A stretch of DNA of 64,000 nucleotides from Niallia circulans. Lineage in GTDB: Bacteria > Bacillota > Bacilli > Bacillales > Cytobacillaceae. Under the pieces are notes generated by a model, which was not told the origin of the DNA, ran no database searches, and saw only the letters and a program-made list of their open reading frames with translations. Position numbers and translations under genes: made by a program. Positions 8,116 to 16,634 of this stretch are shown here, one piece after another (the stretch's first letter is position 1; the number at the start of each line of letters is the position of its first letter). The DNA lies in assembly GCF_007273535.1 (NCBI RefSeq), contig NZ_RIBP01000004.1, positions 2,890,001-2,954,000 on the forward strand. The letters are read 5' to 3'.

Positions 8116-8133
8116 TAGTTGCGCGCGCAACTA
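8116..8133. promoter_or_regulatory. Perfect 18-bp palindrome, probable MarR operator
   Basis: TAGTTGCGCGCGCAACTA is fully self-complementary. Its GC-rich centre is conspicuous in an AT-rich gap. It lies between marR and the exporter, at the +1 region of the exporter promoter. Size and position fit a MarR dimer site; the identity of the binder is inferred. Confidence 0.8.
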
Positions 8134-8152
8134 ATGGATAGAGGTGATTGGA

Positions 8153-9604
8153 TTGAATAATGGTCAGCATGGTATGAATGGTCATGAAAAACGCTGGACT
8201 ATTTTAATTATTTTAAACTTATTTACGTTTATGTCGACATTAGACGGCAGTATCGTCAATGTCGCTCTTCCAACAGTTTCGAAAGAGCTTGCATTGCCGC
8301 TCGCACAATCTCAATGGATTGTCAGCAGCTATTTAATGATAATATGTACTGCGATATTGTTCTTTGGAAAACTTGGAGATATTTTTGGCAAAATTAAAAT
8401 CTTCAAGCTTGGTTCGATTATTTTCATCATAGGTTCGTTTCTGTGCGGATTTAGTGATTCGCTTATACTGTTAATTCTTTCTCGTGTCGTACAGGCAATC
8501 GGTGCTGCTATGACGATGGCGAACAACCAAGGAATTGTGACAGAAGTGTTTCCGCCAAAGGAAAGAGGAAAGGCGCTTGGATTAATTGGTACATTTGTTT
8601 CATTAGGAAGCATTGCAGGACCAAGTCTTGGCGGCATTATTCTGTCAAGCCTTGGCTGGGAATACATATTCTGGCTGAATGTGCCGATTGGCATTATTGC
8701 CATCATCTTTGCCTGGAAGCTATTACCGAAGGATGCGACTGTAACAAAAGTGAAAATTGATGTTCCAGGAAGTATTTTGTTTGCCTTGGCGATATTGTTT
8801 TTGTTTTCAAGTCTATTGTTAGGACAGCAATATGGGTATTCTAATAGGTATATCCTGATGTCTGTTGTGTTGGGGGTTATTCTGTTTGTGTTCTTCATCC
8901 TAGTAGAACGTAAGGCAGAAAATCCAATGCTGGCATTTTCCCTTTTTAAAAATTCTCTTTTCTCAATCAGTATATTATGTGGATTTTTAGTATTTGTAGC
9001 GAATTTTTGTTTCAACATTTTGGCGCCATTTTACACACAGGATATTTTAGGATTGTCGCCGCTGCATGCAGGCTATATCCTCATGCTGTTTCCGATTGCA
9101 ATGGCCATTATCGCACCGATAAGTGGGGCGCTTTCCGATAAGATTGGCGGACAGATTATTACCTTTGTCGGATTAATCTTAATGATTGTGGCACAAATCG
9201 GCTTAACATTTCTACATGAAGGCAGCACGATCCTGACATTATCATGTTTAATTGTGCTTCTTGGGATAAGCACAGGCTTGTTCCAATCTCCTAATAATTC
9301 ATTAGTTATGTCGACTGTTGACCGAAAACAGCTAGGAATTGCCGGAAGCATTAATTCACTCGTACGAAATTTAGGAATGGTCGTTGGTATTTCTGTGGCG
9401 ACGAGCACGTTATTTTCTGTAATGAGCATCCATGCTGGTTATCGTGTCACAGCATTAATACCAGACAGACCGGATATTTTTCTAGCAGGTATGCATGTCG
9501 TATTTATTGGCTCAAGCATTTTATGCTTTATCGGCGCCGTATTAACGGGAGTGCGTCTGTATTCGTCAAGAAAATCAAGGGAAGAAAGAGAAAAGACTGC
9601 ATAA
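8153..9604 (+). CDS. MFS drug:H+ antiporter, DHA2/EmrB-QacA type (14 TM)
   Basis: A 483-residue inner-membrane exporter. Motif D1-like FTFMSTLDGSIVNVALPTVSKEL occurs in TM1, motif A-like GKLGDIFGKIKIF after TM2, and motif C-like GTFVSLGSIAGPSLGGIIL in TM5. The length and hydrophobic pattern fit fourteen helices. It uses the proton gradient to expel cationic or amphiphilic drugs or toxic metabolites. The chosen start is TTG 8153, 5-6 bases after GAGGTGA; the in-frame GTG at 8144 is part of that ribosome site. The neighbouring MarR gene and operator imply induction by a substrate. Confidence 0.92.
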   Translation: MNNGQHGMNGHEKRWTILIILNLFTFMSTLDGSIVNVALPTVSKELALPLAQSQWIVSSYLMIICTAILFFGKLGDIFGKIKIFKLGSIIFIIGSFLCGFSDSLILLILSRVVQAIGAAMTMANNQGIVTEVFPPKERGKALGLIGTFVSLGSIAGPSLGGIILSSLGWEYIFWLNVPIGIIAIIFAWKLLPKDATVTKVKIDVPGSILFALAILFLFSSLLLGQQYGYSNRYILMSVVLGVILFVFFILVERKAENPMLAFSLFKNSLFSISILCGFLVFVANFCFNILAPFYTQDILGLSPLHAGYILMLFPIAMAIIAPISGALSDKIGGQIITFVGLILMIVAQIGLTFLHEGSTILTLSCLIVLLGISTGLFQSPNNSLVMSTVDRKQLGIAGSINSLVRNLGMVVGISVATSTLFSVMSIHAGYRVTALIPDRPDIFLAGMHVVFIGSSILCFIGAVLTGVRLYSSRKSREEREKTA

Positions 9605-9606
9605 AG

Positions 9607-9643
9607 AAGAGGCGCTTGATAGTTAGTCAAGTGCCTCTTTTTA
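9607..9643 (+). terminator. Intrinsic terminator of the exporter gene
   Basis: 13-bp stem AAGAGGCGCTTGA/TCAAGTGCCTCTT with one G-U pair, then T-rich. It lies just before the end of the convergent histidine kinase gene and may serve both. Confidence 0.8.
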
Positions 9644-9648
9644 ATAGC

Positions 9649-10713
9649 TTAATGTAAGGGAAGCTTGATCGTGAAATCAGTTCCCTTATTTATGTCACTT
9701 TTCACTGATATTTTTCCCTGATGCATGTCGATAATTTTTTTTGTGATCGATAATCCTAATCCGCTGCCGCCGTTTTGTCTGTTCCGTGACAAGTCTGCCT
9801 TATAGAAGCGTTCAAAAATTCTCGCTTGAACAGCTTCTGTCATACCGATACCACTGTCTTTAATCGTTACAATCGCACTGTCATTTTCCATTCGTAGCGT
9901 TACAGTAATTTTCCCGAGGTTTGGGGTGAATTTAATACTGTTATGAATAAGATTTATCCATACCTGCTCTAATAAATCCTCATCTGCATGGATCGAGACA
10001 TTCTCTAATTCAATTTGTGTATCAATGCATTTTGCTGTCCATTGTGGTTCACACGCAAGAATTACCCGCCGAATCTGACGGTCGAAACGGTATTGTTTAG
10101 GCTCAAACGGTGTTTTTTCTGATTCTAATGACGTTAGCTTTAAGAGATTTTCACTTAATTTGGAGAGCCGCAAGCTTTCTGTTTTTATAATTTGTAAATA
10201 ATGAGCTCTTTCCTTTTTTGTTAAGTCTTCATTATTTAATGCTTCCGCAAAGCCGATAATAGAGGTAAGCGGTGACTGAATTTCATGGGAAACATTTGAG
10301 ATGAATTCCTGACGCATTTGCTCCATTTCGCCTAATTCTGTTGCCATATGCTGCATGCTTTCAATGATGCTGTGATAGGGATGGTTTCGTTGTACTTGTT
10401 GTCCGTAAAAAGACAAATCAATATTAAAATTCCCTTGTGCCATCTGTTCAAATGCATAAATCATCGGGGAGAAAAATTTGCGCTGTCTGTTTTGAACTCC
10501 CTTTATACGGCTAATGCAAGTAATTCCGAGCATGACGGATAAAATAACAAGCACCGTATTAATCACTTGTTTCCACAGTGGAGAAATCGACCAGCTATAA
10601 TGTGTAAATAGCCAGGAGGTGAAAGAAAAAACGAAAATGGAAGCAAGAATAATAATTAAAAAGATTAATGCGAAACCACCGATATGTAGTAATGCTTTCC
10701 AAAGCTTCTTCAT
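9649..10713 (-). CDS. Sensor histidine kinase of the ABC-exporter operon
   Basis: A 354-residue membrane kinase. Two hydrophobic segments (about 10-35 and 47-67) flank a very short outer loop, so sensing is likely at or in the membrane. A HAMP-like linker (78-130) follows. The H box FISNVSHEIQSPLTSI carries the phospho-acceptor His143, and the N box (NLIHNSIKF), G1 (DSGIGM), F and G2 (GGSGLGLSI) boxes follow. Its start overlaps the response-regulator stop by 4 bases, so the two are translationally coupled. It is the last gene of a four-gene operon with an ABC-2 exporter, which suggests sensing of an antibiotic or membrane stress. Confidence 0.93.
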   Translation of the reverse strand: MKKLWKALLHIGGFALIFLIIILASIFVFSFTSWLFTHYSWSISPLWKQVINTVLVILSVMLGITCISRIKGVQNRQRKFFSPMIYAFEQMAQGNFNIDLSFYGQQVQRNHPYHSIIESMQHMATELGEMEQMRQEFISNVSHEIQSPLTSIIGFAEALNNEDLTKKERAHYLQIIKTESLRLSKLSENLLKLTSLESEKTPFEPKQYRFDRQIRRVILACEPQWTAKCIDTQIELENVSIHADEDLLEQVWINLIHNSIKFTPNLGKITVTLRMENDSAIVTIKDSGIGMTEAVQARIFERFYKADLSRNRQNGGSGLGLSITKKIIDMHQGKISVKSDINKGTDFTIKLPLH

Positions 10714-11390
10714 ATTAACTCCAGACGATAGCCTAATCCTCGAATCGTGCTAATTTTGAATTTATGTTTATCGTCCAAAAATCTTGCTCTTAACCTTTTA
10801 ATATGAACATCAACGGTTCTTTCATCTCCCTCATAATCAAAGCCCCAAATATCCTCAATCAGCTCATCACGCGAATACGTTTTGCCTGGCTGTGATGCGA
10901 GCTTAAAAAGAAGCTCAAATTCCTTTAAGGGCAAAGTGCAGGATTTGTTGTCCATCCACACTTCAAAGGTTTTCCGATCCAGGATAACCTCACCAATTTG
11001 CAATTTTTGTGAGGCGACAATTTTATATCGTTTTAACAATGTTTTTACTCTTGCCGTTAGCTCAAGGGGATCAAATGGCTTCACTAAATAATCATCTGTC
11101 CCCAACTCAAAGCCCTTCACCTTTTGAGCGGTTTCGCCTTTTGCTGTCAGCATCAGGATTGGTAATTCCTCTGGATAATATTTGCGGATTTCCTTGCAGA
11201 CAGCCCAGCCATCCAAATTTGGCATCATTATATCCAAAATCACTAAATCAACCTTTTCTGTATCAAGGAGTGTTAAAGCTTCCTTACCGTCAGAAGCACT
11301 GATAATCTCCCAGCCCTCCTTGCTAAGAAACACCTCTAATAATTCTCTTATATATGGGTCATCATCTACGACCATTATTCTTGTTAACAT
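10710..11390 (-). CDS. OmpR/PhoB-family response regulator
   Basis: A 226-residue protein. The receiver domain has the acidic pair DD (9-11), phospho-acceptor Asp53 in ILDIMMPNLDG, and the VKPF lysine. The winged-helix effector domain has FELLFKLASQPGKTYSRDELIEDIWG and the recognition helix ERTVDVHIKRLRARF. It is encoded between the ABC permease and its kinase. Two TGAACGGA direct repeats with an 11-bp period upstream of the operon are a natural candidate target, as this family binds tandem sites. Autoregulation of the operon is inferred. Confidence 0.95.
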   Translation of the reverse strand: MLTRIMVVDDDPYIRELLEVFLSKEGWEIISASDGKEALTLLDTEKVDLVILDIMMPNLDGWAVCKEIRKYYPEELPILMLTAKGETAQKVKGFELGTDDYLVKPFDPLELTARVKTLLKRYKIVASQKLQIGEVILDRKTFEVWMDNKSCTLPLKEFELLFKLASQPGKTYSRDELIEDIWGFDYEGDERTVDVHIKRLRARFLDDKHKFKISTIRGLGYRLELI

Positions 11391-11427
11391 TCGAATACTC
11401 CCTTTTAATAGGATCTATCATCATACA

Positions 11428-12219
11428 TTATCGATTTTTTTCTGAACGTGCAAACAGAATTGTACCAATTACAGAAAAAATCAGGATGAAGCAGACAATG
11501 ACAATTAAGTCGAGTCCTGGATTAAACAACACAATTTCATTATAAACGGGATCACCCCAATAAAAAACAGCTCTAGCTAAATCAACACAGTAGGTCATTG
11601 GCATAAGATGTGCCAGAAAACCGAGTATGCCTGTTGAATGATTAACAGGTATCAATGCTCCAGATAAAAACATTTGCGGCATCGTTATAAGCATGGAGCC
11701 GATATCGGCTACTTTGCTGTCTGTGATAAAACTAATAAAGAAAATTCCTAGCGCTGCACCGACGAGACTGAAAAGGGGAGACAGCAACAATAGCCAAACA
11801 AAGGACATTCCTCCCAGTGGGATTTGCAGAACCAACGCAACTGCTATAATGCCAATTAACATTGCCATGCTTGAAAAGGCTGTACCAATCATTTTTCCTA
11901 ATACAATTGAATATCTCGAAATGGGCGAAACGAACAGCTCTTGCGTGAAGTTAGAGCTTCTTTCCTCGACAAGCTGGCTCATTCCGCTAACGGATGCTTG
12001 AAACATTGAATTGACAATCATGCCAATCAGCATGAACTGCATAAAATTATAACCTACATTGCCGGCGAGATTTTGCGACATGCTGCCGCCGAGAATGCCA
12101 ATAAAGATAATCGGAAACAAAATGCTTATCACGATATATACAGGATTGCGGATGACCCGGACGAGCTCCCTGCCAATAATAGCTGCAACAGCATTTACTT
12201 CTCTGCTAATTACCGACAT
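11428..12219 (-). CDS. ABC-2 type transporter permease (DrrB-like)
   Basis: A 263-residue membrane protein with about six TM helices. It has the cytoplasmic motif EERSSNFTQELFVSPISRYSIVLGK, typical of DrrB/NodJ-type ABC-2 permeases, and the later MPQMFLSGALIPVNHSTGILGFLAHLMPMTY segment. Together with the ATPase upstream (genes overlap by 14 bases) it would export a drug, lipid or peptide. The ribosome site lies inside the ATPase gene. Confidence 0.92.
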   Translation of the reverse strand: MSVISREVNAVAAIIGRELVRVIRNPVYIVISILFPIIFIGILGGSMSQNLAGNVGYNFMQFMLIGMIVNSMFQASVSGMSQLVEERSSNFTQELFVSPISRYSIVLGKMIGTAFSSMAMLIGIIAVALVLQIPLGGMSFVWLLLLSPLFSLVGAALGIFFISFITDSKVADIGSMLITMPQMFLSGALIPVNHSTGILGFLAHLMPMTYCVDLARAVFYWGDPVYNEIVLFNPGLDLIVIVCFILIFSVIGTILFARSEKNR

Positions 12220-13171
12220 ATTGTTTGTCTCCTTCCTGAGTCTTTATTAAATCAACATATGCCTCTTCAAGTGAAGGCACTCTGATTTCCAGCTTTGTTA
12301 AAGGTATCTTAATTTGCTGCAACAGGCTATGTGGTGTTTTTTGATCGTAATAGACTTTAACACCATGCTCCCATTCTTCATAATCACAGAAATTTGTGGC
12401 AAGCTCCTCTATTAGCTGTTTTCTATCATCTGCATCAAGGTTCATTGTTTTTTTAACAAGAAGATGGTTTTTTATTTCATCTGGTGTACCTGCTAATGAA
12501 ACTTTGCCTTTATTAATGATACAGACACGATCTGCACCTTCGGCTTCTTCTAAATAATGGGTAGTTAGGAAAATCGTAATATTCTCCTTTTTTCGGATTT
12601 GCTGCAGGTACTCCCATAATGACCTACGGCTTTCTGCATCAAGCCCTTGTGTTGGCTCATCAAGAAACAAAATCTTTGGATTATGCATTAAACTGCGGAT
12701 AATTTCTAGCTTTCGTTTCATACCTCCAGAGAATGTTTTTAGCCTTTTGAATAACTGGTCTTTTAAGCCAACCATTTCCGCCAGTTCTGCAACTCTTGCT
12801 TTATAGGCTTTTGGCATCATCCGATATAACGGTCTATATGGATATATCCCGTATATACTCACATGGAGGCGAATGTTTTCTTCTGCTGTAAGTTCTAAAT
12901 CTAAGCTAGGGTTTTGAAACAGGATGCCAATTTGTTGCCGGACTTTTTTTGCATCTGTTTCTAAATCAGCATCAGCAATTTTAACAATACCGCTTGACTT
13001 GGAAAGGGTTGTTGTCAAAATAGAAATAGTCGTTGTTTTGCCAGCACCATTAGGCCCTAAAAAAGCGAAAAATTCACCAGGATTAACAGAGAAACTGATT
13101 CCGTTAACGGAAGGCTCTTTTGCTCTTTTGTATTTTTTTGTTAAATGCTCGATCTGAATAATTGGTTCCAC
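12206..13171 (-). CDS. ABC transporter ATP-binding protein (DrrA-like)
   Basis: A 321-residue ATPase. Walker A is GPNGAGKTT, Q-loop ILFQNPSLD, signature FSGGMKRKLEI, Walker B ILFLDEPTQGLD, and the switch His is in LTTHYLEEAE. A C-terminal domain of about 80 residues is as in DrrA-type exporters. The start is GTG 13171, which follows GAAGGAGG at 7-8 bases. Longer in-frame extensions to 13312 lack a ribosome site and would cover the promoter. It is the first gene of the operon with permease, response regulator and kinase. Confidence 0.93.
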   Translation of the reverse strand: MEPIIQIEHLTKKYKRAKEPSVNGISFSVNPGEFFAFLGPNGAGKTTTISILTTTLSKSSGIVKIADADLETDAKKVRQQIGILFQNPSLDLELTAEENIRLHVSIYGIYPYRPLYRMMPKAYKARVAELAEMVGLKDQLFKRLKTFSGGMKRKLEIIRSLMHNPKILFLDEPTQGLDAESRRSLWEYLQQIRKKENITIFLTTHYLEEAEGADRVCIINKGKVSLAGTPDEIKNHLLVKKTMNLDADDRKQLIEELATNFCDYEEWEHGVKVYYDQKTPHSLLQQIKIPLTKLEIRVPSLEEAYVDLIKTQEGDKQYVGN

Positions 13172-13222
13172 CGTAATTCCTCCTTCTGTTTTTCTTACAT
13201 GAGACAGAATAAAAGAGGAATG

Positions 13223-13264
13223 TGAACGGAGTATGAACGGATGAAATAAAAAAACTATTTCATC
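13223..13264 (-). promoter_or_regulatory. Candidate regulator site: two 11-bp-spaced TGAACGGA repeats and an adjoining inverted repeat
   Basis: TGAACGGA occurs at 13223-13230 and again at 13234-13241, exactly one helical turn apart. It is followed by the inverted repeat GATGAAATA (13240-13248)/TATTTCATC (13256-13264). Both lie 50-95 bp before the ABC operon. OmpR-family regulators bind such direct repeats, and this operon encodes one. Confidence 0.5.
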
Positions 13265-13557
13265 TGGCACTAGTTTCACATGAAAGGATAAGGGAGAGGA
13301 GGGGGATGCCATTTTATATTAAGGCATAATAAGACGGGTGTCGCCACATTCTGCAATGTGGATACGTGCTTTGATTAATGAAGTATGACTTTGACGAGGG
13401 AATACAGCAGCTGCATTAGTTAAATTCACCGCATATCAATCAGCTAGGAAATATAGGGTAGAGCCTTTTGATAGGCTCTATTTTAAAAATACAAAAATCT
13501 AGGTGGTTTAAACCTCTTCTTAACAATAATTAGTTATATGGAGGGAATAATTCCTAA
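13265..13557. other. Intergenic stretch without a recognisable gene
   Basis: About 290 bases with no coding potential that I can support. A small hairpin occurs at about 13461-13482 (AGAGCC/GGCTCT followed by ATTTTA). It could be a weak terminator. Confidence 0.3.
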
Positions 13558-13698
13558 TTGTTATATGACAGCAAAATTGAAACCATTGTACCTGCGACAT
13601 TACCTGATGGAGAGAAACGCATATCTCTGCTATGTGAGGAAAGTGGGGAACTAGAACTTTATACTTTACAAACAAAGCCTGCTATTTTCCGTTTTTAA
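13558..13698 (+). pseudogene. Possible gene remnant or 46-codon ORF
   Basis: A frame opening at TTG 13558 encodes 46 residues with natural composition (SKIETIVPATLPDGEKRIS ... AIFRF). It ends 4 bases inside the convergent acetyltransferase gene. GGAGGG at 13541-13546 is 11-12 bases before the TTG. A stop lies directly upstream in frame, so it may be the leftover C terminus of a lost gene. No family recognised. Confidence 0.3.
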
Positions 13699-14234
13699 AA
13701 TACTTTATACCAATACAGTGTTTTATCGATATTAGGATTGAAAGCATGTTTAAGTGAATCAACACCGCCGAGCTCCATTCCTTGTTTTAAATAAAATCTG
13801 CAGGCAAGAAGATTATCATCCTGTGCTTCAAGAGAAATCCCCCCCAATCCTCCGGATAATGCCCACTCTTCAGCTTTTGTAAAAAGAATGTTACCGACCC
13901 CATTTTGTCTGAATTTCTCACATACTGCTATATTTTCAATATAGCAGAATTTATTCCAATCCTTAATTAGCCTGATTTGGCCAACATATTCGCCATTAAG
14001 AAAGGCTAGAAAAATAGCTTTATCTTCTTTTTCGATATACTCATGCCATGGAAGCGTATCATCAGGGAATGTAGTATATCTTATCTGCTCATACAACTCT
14101 TCTTGAAAAGACCAAACCCCATTTAAAAGGGAAGGGACTAGTCGTCCGATTATTGGAAAGCGTTCATTTGTTTTATTAATATTGCTGATATGCTCTGTTT
14201 GGAATGGAATAACAGTAATCTGCTGGTATTTCAT
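13695..14234 (-). CDS. GNAT-family N-acetyltransferase
   Basis: A 179-residue acetyltransferase. The acetyl-CoA site is in AVCEKFRQNGVGNILFTKAEEWAL (RxxGxG variant), followed by GGISLEAQDDNLLACRFYLKQGMELGG and the aromatic C terminus KTLYWYKVF. That ending recalls streptothricin/aminoglycoside-type GNATs, but the substrate is not determined. A strong AAGGAGGT site lies before the ATG. It is a single-gene unit downstream of the diguanylate cyclase terminator. Confidence 0.88.
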   Translation of the reverse strand: MKYQQITVIPFQTEHISNINKTNERFPIIGRLVPSLLNGVWSFQEELYEQIRYTTFPDDTLPWHEYIEKEDKAIFLAFLNGEYVGQIRLIKDWNKFCYIENIAVCEKFRQNGVGNILFTKAEEWALSGGLGGISLEAQDDNLLACRFYLKQGMELGGVDSLKHAFNPNIDKTLYWYKVF

Positions 14235-14322
14235 CGTATACCTCCTTATTATGTAATTTCCTACATAATAGCATGGTTTTTACAGCAAAGTGTAAATAAG
14301 TTATAATTTTCCGTTAATTAAA

Positions 14323-14359
14323 ACAAAAAAGAAGACACCAGTTAGATGTCTGGTGTCTT
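14323..14359 (-). terminator. Intrinsic terminator of the diguanylate cyclase gene
   Basis: On the minus strand an AAGACACCAG/CTGGTGTCTT stem is followed by a T tract (A run at 14323-14330 on the plus strand). Confidence 0.85.
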
Positions 14360-14367
14360 GCTAGGGG

Positions 14368-16557
14368 TTAATAGACTTGGCTTCTCACTTTTTCCTGATA
14401 GGCAACAGCCCGATTTCGACCCTGTTCTTTAGCTTGATATAAAGCATTATCAGCATGTAAGATGAGCTGATGCAAATTTGATTTACCCGGTTTACTTGTA
14501 CTAAAGCCAACACTGATTGTAAGTGCCAGGCTGCTATTATTTTCTAGCTGTAACTCTTCCTGCTGCATTTCAGCAACAAGTCGTTTCGCAAGCAGCAAGG
14601 CTTGTTGCTGGGAAGTATTAGGGAGAAACACGATAAATTCCTCACCTCCATAACGGCCAACAATCCCGCTAGTATGACAAACTTTGTGAATGATGTTTGC
14701 TGCAAAAACAATCGCCTTATCACCGATCATATGGCCATATGTGTCATTGACACTTTTGAAATGATCAATATCAATTAAAAATAGGGAAGACTGGTCGTGA
14801 AAACTGTTTGTAATTTGGAAAAGCTCAGTTATTTGTTCAAAGAAATACTTTCGATTATACAAATTTGTTAAGTGATCAAACATAGCTGAAACCTTTAAAT
14901 TTTGATAGTTTTCCAGCTTCGTTAATAGGCGCGGGAATTGATCTGCAAAGGAATCTGTAATAATTTTCGCTTCAAAATTTTGCAGCTTCCCCTGATTTTC
15001 ATCAAAAACAACGAATAGTCCTTCCTTTTTAGCAACTTTAACTGGAATAGTAAGTAACGAATGAATGTCATTTTGTATACCGAATGGATTATTATGAATA
15101 TTTGCCAAGAACTGTGGTTTATTCATAAGCTCTTCTGCAACAGTTAGCTGGTTAGCATCAATGGTTTGCCCATGTTGTACCGAAATGTTCCAGCCGTCTT
15201 GCCCATGCTCCAAAAACACCCCATTAGGAAAGTTAGTTGCCTCCTGCAATGTTTTTAAACCACTTTCAATTAAAGCAGGTGTGTCTTCTATTTCCTCCAT
15301 CCTTTTATAGGAATTATGAAGAAGAGATTGGATATAGTATTTTTTCGACTCCTTTTCCTTTTCCAGATTAATCCTTTTAATTTTGTCTGCAAGCCCAAGC
15401 GATAAGATAAACACTTCTGCAAGTGCCCCGATTTTTGGTCCATTTTGTATCACAGCATAAAGCGGTACAAGCTTATAGGCAGCAAGTAAGTTAACGATAA
15501 CACCCAATACCAACAAGCCCCATGCTGCTAAGAAATAGACGGCTTCCCTTGAGGTGGCTCTAACTGTGATTGCTATAGCAATAATAAATCCAACAAACAC
15601 TGTTGCAATGACCGTACTGATCATCGTTGCGATAGAAGGTGCAACCATAAATGGTGACAAAAGCGATACAACTGCAACAGCAACAACCCAATTAATCAGT
15701 TTATTAAGTAGTGGAGCTACTATGTTGAGCTGCAAAAAATGCTTTGTAAATTGTAAAGCAAATATAGAAGAGAAGATGATAAAGAACGAATTTGACCTTA
15801 ACGCCCACCAAGGAAAATCCCCCCAGAGAAATTGGAATGCATATCCATCCCAAATTAACTGCATGACCGTAAAGCCGATTACAAAGAGAATATAATATAA
15901 GTACGTTTTTTCTCGCAAAGAAAAGAACAAAAAGCAATTGTAAATAATCATTGCAATCATGACTCCATAATAAATACCATTGCCAGTTTGGCTGAGATAG
16001 TTATTTGTTGAAAAGGCTATGGGGTCCCAAAGGACTATTGGTGCTTGAAAAAATGTTTCTGTCTTTATTTTCAGAAAATAATCTTGTTCGGCATCTGCCT
16101 TAAGTTTAATTGGAAAAAGCAAATTCTTATGTTTTATTTGTCTAACGTCAAATGGCAGGCTATATCCAATTGTATCCTCTTCTATAAGCTTACCGGCTAC
16201 TTCTCTATACAAGGTAACAGAGCTTAAATGAGGCTTTTTAATTTCAAGCAAAAGTTCCTTTTCACTTGAAGAAGAATTGGTTAGAGGGACGTTTATCCAG
16301 TAGCTTGCAGTACTGATGCTACCAGAAGCGTCTGTTTCACCAAAAGGCTTAAACTCCTTTTGCTTACCTAGAATACTTTTTGGATTTATTTTATCGTAAT
16401 AATCAATATAGATGGATGTCTTATTTGTAATGTTAATCTCGTCCAAGCTGTTCCCTATGCTGATTGGTTGTCCCGCTAATGCCTTTTGGGCAGGTGTCAA
16501 CAATACAGCTACTAATAAAAAAAGAACCAAAAGACGATTCTGAGAGAATATTTTCAT
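14368..16557 (-). CDS. Diguanylate cyclase with 7TMR-DISM sensory module
   Basis: A 729-residue protein. It has a signal peptide (1-28), an extracytoplasmic 7TMR-DISMED2-like beta domain (about 35-170), seven membrane helices (about 185-390), a helical and GAF-like linker (about 400-555), and a C-terminal GGDEF domain (about 560-725). The active loop is RYGGEEF (GGEEF 637-641), so c-di-GMP synthesis from GTP is expected. The residues where an RxxD inhibitory site would sit read HTSG, so product inhibition at the classical I-site is unlikely. GAGGAG precedes the ATG. The probable role is converting an extracellular carbohydrate or other signal into c-di-GMP. Confidence 0.93.
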   Translation of the reverse strand: MKIFSQNRLLVLFLLVAVLLTPAQKALAGQPISIGNSLDEINITNKTSIYIDYYDKINPKSILGKQKEFKPFGETDASGSISTASYWINVPLTNSSSSEKELLLEIKKPHLSSVTLYREVAGKLIEEDTIGYSLPFDVRQIKHKNLLFPIKLKADAEQDYFLKIKTETFFQAPIVLWDPIAFSTNNYLSQTGNGIYYGVMIAMIIYNCFLFFSLREKTYLYYILFVIGFTVMQLIWDGYAFQFLWGDFPWWALRSNSFFIIFSSIFALQFTKHFLQLNIVAPLLNKLINWVVAVAVVSLLSPFMVAPSIATMISTVIATVFVGFIIAIAITVRATSREAVYFLAAWGLLVLGVIVNLLAAYKLVPLYAVIQNGPKIGALAEVFILSLGLADKIKRINLEKEKESKKYYIQSLLHNSYKRMEEIEDTPALIESGLKTLQEATNFPNGVFLEHGQDGWNISVQHGQTIDANQLTVAEELMNKPQFLANIHNNPFGIQNDIHSLLTIPVKVAKKEGLFVVFDENQGKLQNFEAKIITDSFADQFPRLLTKLENYQNLKVSAMFDHLTNLYNRKYFFEQITELFQITNSFHDQSSLFLIDIDHFKSVNDTYGHMIGDKAIVFAANIIHKVCHTSGIVGRYGGEEFIVFLPNTSQQQALLLAKRLVAEMQQEELQLENNSSLALTISVGFSTSKPGKSNLHQLILHADNALYQAKEQGRNRAVAYQEKVRSQVY

Positions 16558-16634
16558 AAAATAACTCCTCTAAAGCAAATTAATAGTATAATTATACCAT
16601 GATTTTATAGTCTCTCTACCAATGGAGGAAAAAA

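Noticed and set aside
8329..9018. Minus-strand 229-residue ORF inside the MFS exporter gene
   Set aside because: Shadow frame of a membrane-protein gene; composition is the complement of hydrophobic codons.
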